Source: Bacteroidales bacterium UBA2861 (GTDB lineage: Bacteria > Bacteroidota > Bacteroidia > Bacteroidales > UBA932). Taken from it: a stretch of 18,257 bases of DNA. How positions within the stretch are numbered: the stretch's first letter is position 1; each line of letters opens with the position of its first letter. Both the position numbers and the translations under genes were made by a program. Location: positions 1 to 18,257 of the forward strand of contig DEFD01000022.1 in NCBI GenBank assembly GCA_002350615.1. Direction: 5' to 3'. Of the stretch, positions 14,734 to 18,257 are shown piece by piece. The notes under the pieces are model-generated. The model had not been told where the DNA came from. It did not search any database and saw nothing but the letters and a program-made list of their open reading frames with translations.

Positions 14734-14970
14734 ATGACGACATTAGCTTCAAAAAAGATTCAGTTTGCCACGTTGGCCATAGGTGCCACAGCAAGGCAGA
14801 TGGGTGTATCGTCGACCGATCTCTATAACAGGCTTAAACGTTACAATCTTATCCGTCGCCTTCTATTTGATTGTTACGACACTCTTCACGCTGAAAGCAT
14901 CGAGGGCGTGGTGTGGAACGTGACACAGGCTCTGTCAAACTGGGAAAAGAAAGAAGGAGGCCTCTCATGA
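14734..14970 (+). CDS. DUF3791-like small protein, possible antitoxin
   Basis: A 78-residue protein with a helical pattern like that of DUF3791 proteins: KKIQFATLAIGATARQMGVS near the N-terminus, STDLYNRLKRYNLI in the centre, then a YDTLHAES segment and a tail ending SNWEKKEGG. ARQMGVSSTDLYNRL could form a helix-turn-helix, so autoregulation is possible but unproven. In gut Bacteria and Firmicutes, DUF3791 genes commonly neighbour DUF3990 genes, as here. The stop overlaps the DUF3990 start (ATGA), a coupling typical of toxin-antitoxin pairs. The role as antitoxin is inferred from position and size only. Confidence 0.75.
   Translation: MTTLASKKIQFATLAIGATARQMGVSSTDLYNRLKRYNLIRRLLFDCYDTLHAESIEGVVWNVTQALSNWEKKEGGLS
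14954..14960 (+). promoter_or_regulatory. Strong Shine-Dalgarno before the DUF3990 gene
   Basis: AAGGAGG ends six bases before the ATG at 14967, a near-perfect ribosome binding site. Most genes in the window have none. It supports ATG 14967 over the upstream GTG at 14913. Confidence 0.7.
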
Positions 14971-15452
14971 CACTCTTTCACGGTTCTGACACTGTTATTG
15001 AAAAGCCATCTACCACAATTGGACGGCGGGAGCTGGATTTCGGCCCGGGCTTTTACCTCACGAAGATACTCGAACAAGCGAAGCGTTGGGCTCGTCGTGT
15101 CAGCGTTATCCGTGCATCAGACTCCCCCATTGTTTCTGAATTCCTCTTCGATGTTGCTTCCCTGCCGAATGATGTTCGGATACTTAAGCTGGAGAATTAC
15201 GACCAACATTGGCTGGATTTCGTGGTGTCATCTCGCCGAGGGCAACAACCGTGGCTGGAATATGATATAATCGAAGGCGGTGTAGCAAATGATGACGTTA
15301 TCGATACCGTGGAAGATTATTATTCCGGACGGATTACCATTGAACAGGCATTAGGCGAACTGCGTTTTTCAAAGCCGACTCATCAAATGTGCATCAGAGA
15401 CCAGAAGATAATTGATAACTGTCTGAGGTTCACTAAATTCCATCAGCTATGA
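14967..15452 (+). CDS. DUF3990-like protein with ADP-ribosyltransferase-type motifs, possible toxin
   Basis: A 161-residue protein whose N-terminus, LFHGSDTVIEKPSTTIGRR (from residue 3), and DFGPGFYLTKILEQAKRWA (24-42) match the DUF3990 pattern. DUF3990 is placed in the ADP-ribosyltransferase superfamily. His5 and Tyr30 fall where the NAD-binding His and Tyr of that fold are expected; THQMCIRDQKII (138-149), with Gln140 near its start, may be the third catalytic strand, though I see no classical EXE motif. Target unknown; it could modify protein, nucleic acid or a small molecule. It is sandwiched between two DUF3791-like genes, with four-base overlaps on each side, and precedes recQ. The toxin role is inference from fold and arrangement; no enzymatic activity can be read from sequence. 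Confidence 0.75.
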   Translation: MTLFHGSDTVIEKPSTTIGRRELDFGPGFYLTKILEQAKRWARRVSVIRASDSPIVSEFLFDVASLPNDVRILKLENYDQHWLDFVVSSRRGQQPWLEYDIIEGGVANDDVIDTVEDYYSGRITIEQALGELRFSKPTHQMCIRDQKIIDNCLRFTKFHQL

Positions 15453-15652
15453 AAGATCAGGTTTTATGGCGAAAAAACGCCCGGATAATCATGATGCTTG
15501 CAAATCGGCTGGCGGCAGATCCGACAGATGCGATGGATATCTTTTATAATTCTCACACATATTCCCTTTTGACCAATCCGGATAGCGGCCTCCAGTTGCA
15601 AAGTGACGAGTTTATTCTGAATGACATTTTAGCAGAGATAGGAGCATCTTGA
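15449..15652 (+). CDS. Second DUF3791-like small protein
   Basis: A 67-residue protein. The centre and end (ANRLAADPTDAMDIFYNSHT, then a short linker and DEFILNDILAEI) follow the DUF3791 helical pattern, and it shares general shape but little sequence with the first small protein of the operon. Its ATG overlaps the DUF3990 stop (ATGA) and its stop is one base from the recQ ATG. It may be a second partner or antitoxin of the DUF3990 protein, since bracketed arrangements are seen for this family. Function unknown. Confidence 0.7.
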   Translation: MKDQVLWRKNARIIMMLANRLAADPTDAMDIFYNSHTYSLLTNPDSGLQLQSDEFILNDILAEIGAS

Positions 15653-15653
15653 C

Positions 15654-17513
15654 ATGGACGCTCTTGCAATTCTCAAGCAATATTGGGGCTACGACAGTTT
15701 CCGGCCGATGCAGGAGGAGATTGTCGAGGCGGCGGTGCGTGGCGACGACGTGCTGGCGATCCTTCCAACGGGTGGTGGCAAGAGCGTCTGCTTCCAGGTG
15801 CCCGCGCTGATGAAGGACGGCATCGCCCTGGTGGTGACTCCCCTCATCGCCCTGATGAAGGACCAGGTGCAGAACCTCGAAGCAAGGGGGATCCGCGCCA
15901 TAGCCATCCACGCCGGCATGACGCGGCGGCAGGTGGACACGGCCCTCAACAATGCGGCCTACGGGGATTACAAGTTCCTCTACCTCTCCCCCGAGCGCCT
16001 TGGAACCGATCTTTTCAAATCCTACATAGAACTCCTCAACATAAGTTTCCTGGTGGTGGATGAAGCGCACTGCATTTCGCAGTGGGGATACGATTTCCGG
16101 CCGGACTATCTGGCGATAGGCGAACTGCGGAAACTCGTGGATGCGCCCGTAATAGCCCTCACCGCCACCGCCACGCCGCAGGTCGCAGAGGATATCATGG
16201 AAAAACTTCGTTTCCGCAAGCCGCTGATGCTCAAAAGCGGTTTCGAGAGGCCTAACCTCAGCTACATCGTCAGGAACTGCGAGGACAAGACGGGACAGCT
16301 GCTGGATATCTGCCACGGAGTTCCCGGCAGCGGAATCGTATATCTGCGAAGCCGCAAACGCTGCGAGGAGACAGCTGCCATTCTGCGTTCCCAGGGCATT
16401 CAGGCATCGTTCTACCACGCCGGCCTTGGAAGCGAGACAAGGGCCGTGAGGCAGGAAGCGTGGAAGAAGGGCGACATCCGGGTCATGGTGTGCACCAACG
16501 CCTTCGGCATGGGGATCGACAAGGCAGACGTGCGTTTCGTCGTGCACTCGGACCTCCCTGAGAGCCCTGAAGCTTACTTTCAGGAGGCAGGACGAGCGGG
16601 AAGGGACGGGAAGCGCTCCTACGCCATCCTTCTATGGAATTCCGGAGACCTAAAAAGGGCCAGGCAGACATTGTCGGCGTCTTTCCCTCCCCTCGAATAC
16701 ATCGCCGACATCTACCAGAAACTTCACGCCTTCTACGGCATCCCGTACGACCAGGGGGAAAACAGAGTTTTGAAATTCAACCCTGAAGAATTCGCCAGGC
16801 ACTTCAAACTCAGCAGAAGCGCCCTTCACAACGCCCTGGTATATCTGGAACGCTCCGCACACATCAGCTACTGCCCGGATACGGAGATAAATACTCAGGT
16901 GCGCATCACCGCGGAACGCGACGCCCTCTACGGCATGGCTTTCCAGGAGCCGCTCATGGCTCCGCTGCTCGAATACATAATGAGAAAGTGCCCCGGGGTG
17001 TTCTCCTATGCCGTCCCGATAGACGAAGACCATGCGGCGAACGCCATCGGCACCACCGTCCCCATGCTGCGGCAGCTGCTGTACCAGCTTTCGGTGGAGC
17101 ATGTCATCCGCTATATCCCCTGCGACCGCAGCGATGTGATAATCCTGCGCCACAACCGCCTGGCCCCGGGAAACGTGGACCTGCAGGAGAAGAAGTACCT
17201 GGCCCTCAAGGAACGGGCCGCCCAGAGGCTGGAAGCGATGACGGAATATGTGCAGCAGCAGGACAGATGCCGTCCGGCTTTCCTCCTGGAATGGTTCGGG
17301 CAGAAGGACAGCGCCCCCTGCGGCCATTGTGACGTATGCCGAGCAAAGAAAAACGGTGACAGGGCCGTCCTCGACGCCGTCCTTAAATTCGTACGGGAGA
17401 ATCCGGATGCCGGGGCAGCGGAGTTCAAGGCTTATTGCGCATCGCCTTCAAACGGCCTCGGAGCCGAGGCGATGAAAGTGTTCAGGAAAGTAATCGACGG
17501 AGAATTGTCATAA
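15654..17513 (+). CDS. recQ: ATP-dependent 3'-5' DNA helicase RecQ, short form
   Basis: Unwinds DNA in recombination and replication-fork repair. The 619-residue protein has motif I LPTGGGKS (residues 37-44), motif II DEAH (136-139) followed by the aromatic-rich loop CISQWGYDFRPDY, TATATP (motif III), FGMGIDKADVRFVVH (motif V) and QEAGRAGRDG (motif VI). The zinc site is Cys539, Cys556, Cys559 and Cys562, followed by only 57 residues, so no HRDC domain is present. The first six codons differ from the broken copy at 14316; from codon 7 to 17 the DNA is identical. It has no promoter of its own directly upstream and begins one base after the second DUF3791 gene, so expression now probably depends on that operon. 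Confidence 0.94.
   Translation: MDALAILKQYWGYDSFRPMQEEIVEAAVRGDDVLAILPTGGGKSVCFQVPALMKDGIALVVTPLIALMKDQVQNLEARGIRAIAIHAGMTRRQVDTALNNAAYGDYKFLYLSPERLGTDLFKSYIELLNISFLVVDEAHCISQWGYDFRPDYLAIGELRKLVDAPVIALTATATPQVAEDIMEKLRFRKPLMLKSGFERPNLSYIVRNCEDKTGQLLDICHGVPGSGIVYLRSRKRCEETAAILRSQGIQASFYHAGLGSETRAVRQEAWKKGDIRVMVCTNAFGMGIDKADVRFVVHSDLPESPEAYFQEAGRAGRDGKRSYAILLWNSGDLKRARQTLSASFPPLEYIADIYQKLHAFYGIPYDQGENRVLKFNPEEFARHFKLSRSALHNALVYLERSAHISYCPDTEINTQVRITAERDALYGMAFQEPLMAPLLEYIMRKCPGVFSYAVPIDEDHAANAIGTTVPMLRQLLYQLSVEHVIRYIPCDRSDVIILRHNRLAPGNVDLQEKKYLALKERAAQRLEAMTEYVQQQDRCRPAFLLEWFGQKDSAPCGHCDVCRAKKNGDRAVLDAVLKFVRENPDAGAAEFKAYCASPSNGLGAEAMKVFRKVIDGELS
15670..15704 (+). repeat. 35-bp direct repeat, right copy
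   Basis: Identical to 14332-14366, 1338 bp to the left, and in the same orientation. It covers codons 6-17 of the intact recQ. Confidence 0.95.
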
Positions 17514-17517
17514 AGCG

Positions 17518-17539
17518 AACAAATTCCTACCAATTTGTT
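17518..17539. repeat. AT-rich inverted repeat between recQ and pckA
   Basis: AACAAATT and AATTTGTT, separated by CCTACC, form an 8-bp stem. It follows the recQ stop and precedes the pckA -33 element by 10 bp. Too weak and without a T-run to be a convincing terminator; an operator is possible. Confidence 0.4.
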
Positions 17540-17549
17540 ATGATTTCTA

Positions 17550-17580
17550 TTGAAAGTAGTCCAAATTTGTACTAAATTTG
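17550..17580 (+). promoter_or_regulatory. Promoter of pckA
   Basis: TTG at 17550-17552 and TAAATTTG at 17573-17580, with a 20-bp spacer, match the Bacteroidetes consensus. The leader to the ATG at 17629 is about 42-48 bases. Confidence 0.65.
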
Positions 17581-17628
17581 CGCTGCCTTTAGAAAAGGTT
17601 AGAAGAATATTCAACTAAACAACGAATT

Positions 17629-18257
17629 ATGGATAAAAAAATTCTTGCCAAGTACGGCATCACCGGAGTTAAGGAAATCCTCTACAACCCCACTTATGAG
17701 GTCCTTTACAATGAAGAAACCAAGCCCGGCCTCGAAGGCTACGACAAAGGTCAGGTTACCGAACTCGGCGCAATCAACGTCATGACCGGCATCTATACCG
17801 GCCGCTCCCCCAAAGACAAATACATCGTCATGGACAAGAACTCGAAGGACACCGTGTGGTGGACCTCCGATGAGTACAAGAACGACAACCACCCCATGTC
17901 CCAGAGCACCTGGAACGCGGTGAAGAAACTTGCCAAGAAGCAGCTCAGCGGCAAGCGTCTGTTCGTGGTGGACGGTTTCTGCGGCACCCACACCGACACC
18001 CGCATGAAGATCCGCTTCATCATGGAAGTTGCATGGCAGGCACATTTCGTGACCAACATGTTCATCCGTCCCCAGAACCAGAAGGAATTCGACCAGGAGC
18101 CCGATTTCGTGGTTTACTGCGCAGCCAAGGCAAAGGTCGAGAACTACAAGGAACTCGGACTCAACAGCGAGACCTGCGTCGCTTTCAACGTGACCAGCAA
18201 GGAACAGGTTATCCTGAACACCTGGTACGGCGGCGAAATGAAGAAGGGTATGTTCTC
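17629..18257 (+). CDS. pckA: Phosphoenolpyruvate carboxykinase (ATP), N-terminal part
   Basis: ATP-dependent PEP carboxykinase interconverts oxaloacetate and PEP; in fermentative Bacteroidetes it commonly runs in the CO2-fixing direction on the way to succinate. The gene continues past the window's end: 209 complete codons are seen. MTGIYTGRSPKDKYIV (residues 52-67, with the substrate-binding Arg59) and VVDGFCGTHTDTRMKIRFI (residues near 123-141) are family blocks; the kinase P-loop and catalytic lysine lie beyond the edge. The ATG at 17629 directly precedes the family N-terminus MDKKILAKYGI. It has its own promoter, independent of recQ. Codon choice here (many AAG, AAC, GGC, ACC) looks like that of a strongly expressed gene. 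Confidence 0.93.
   Translation, partial: MDKKILAKYGITGVKEILYNPTYEVLYNEETKPGLEGYDKGQVTELGAINVMTGIYTGRSPKDKYIVMDKNSKDTVWWTSDEYKNDNHPMSQSTWNAVKKLAKKQLSGKRLFVVDGFCGTHTDTRMKIRFIMEVAWQAHFVTNMFIRPQNQKEFDQEPDFVVYCAAKAKVENYKELGLNSETCVAFNVTSKEQVILNTWYGGEMKKGMF

Larger units (their letters stand above)
14367..15669. mobile_element. Putative inserted cassette in the 5' end of recQ
   Basis: A stretch of about 1.3 kb between two 35-bp copies of recQ codons 6-17. It contains the structured repeats and the DUF3791-DUF3990-DUF3791 operon and ends with an alternative recQ start (ATG plus five new codons). No transposase or integrase is encoded, so it would need help in trans, be a remnant of something larger, or have arrived by homologous recombination. 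The lower GC and the strong Shine-Dalgarno inside also mark it as foreign. Exact ends are inferred only from the repeat edges. Confidence 0.5.

Noticed and set aside
15612..16547. 311-codon minus-strand frame opposite recQ
   Set aside because: It is antisense to the conserved helicase domain.
17514..17545. Rho-independent terminator after recQ
   Set aside because: The 8-bp stem is AT-only apart from one pair and has no T-run after it.

Overview
The window looks like chromosome from a member of the Bacteroidetes, probably a Bacteroidales species with fairly high GC. Two signs point there. Many genes are preceded by the Bacteroidetes sigma-factor signature (TTG or TTTG, about 19-20 bp, then TAnnTTTG), and most lack a recognisable Shine-Dalgarno sequence. 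The gene families (TamB/DUF490 divergent from tsaD, MtaB, QueF with a YhhQ-type transporter, ATP-type PEP carboxykinase) also fit. Genus cannot be fixed from this alone.

Layout. From 42 to 3580, cytidine deaminase (minus) diverges from mnmA, which overlaps a large FAD-dependent dehydrogenase gene. From 3612 to 5049, a small lipoprotein gene converges on tsaD with a one-base gap. From 5166 to 12541 there is a compact operon with overlapping genes: a giant TamB-like envelope protein (apparently starting at ATA), a short RsmI-like methyltransferase, mtaB and a PhnP-like metallo-beta-lactamase-fold hydrolase. A small secreted protein follows (12585-13091). It converges on queF and a queuosine-precursor transporter (13107-14218, minus). 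From 14219 to 17513 lies the recQ locus, which has been rearranged. The window ends inside pckA.

Four genes (mnmA, tsaD, mtaB, queF) encode tRNA-modification enzymes, yhhQ supplies one of those pathways, and the RsmI-like protein may modify rRNA. TsaD makes t6A37, the substrate MtaB methylthiolates. QueF and YhhQ serve the queuosine pathway.

The most interesting part is 14316-15704. A recQ start with its own promoter is cut off after codon 17. About 1.3 kb later an intact recQ begins with a different first six codons, then 35 bp identical to the broken copy. Between the copies lie a highly structured 110-bp inverted repeat, a set of competing hairpins, a separate promoter, and a three-gene overlapping operon: DUF3791-like, DUF3990-like (ADP-ribosyltransferase-type fold), DUF3791-like. 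This resembles a small toxin-antitoxin or defence cassette inserted into the 5' end of recQ that restored the reading frame and placed recQ as the operon's fourth gene.
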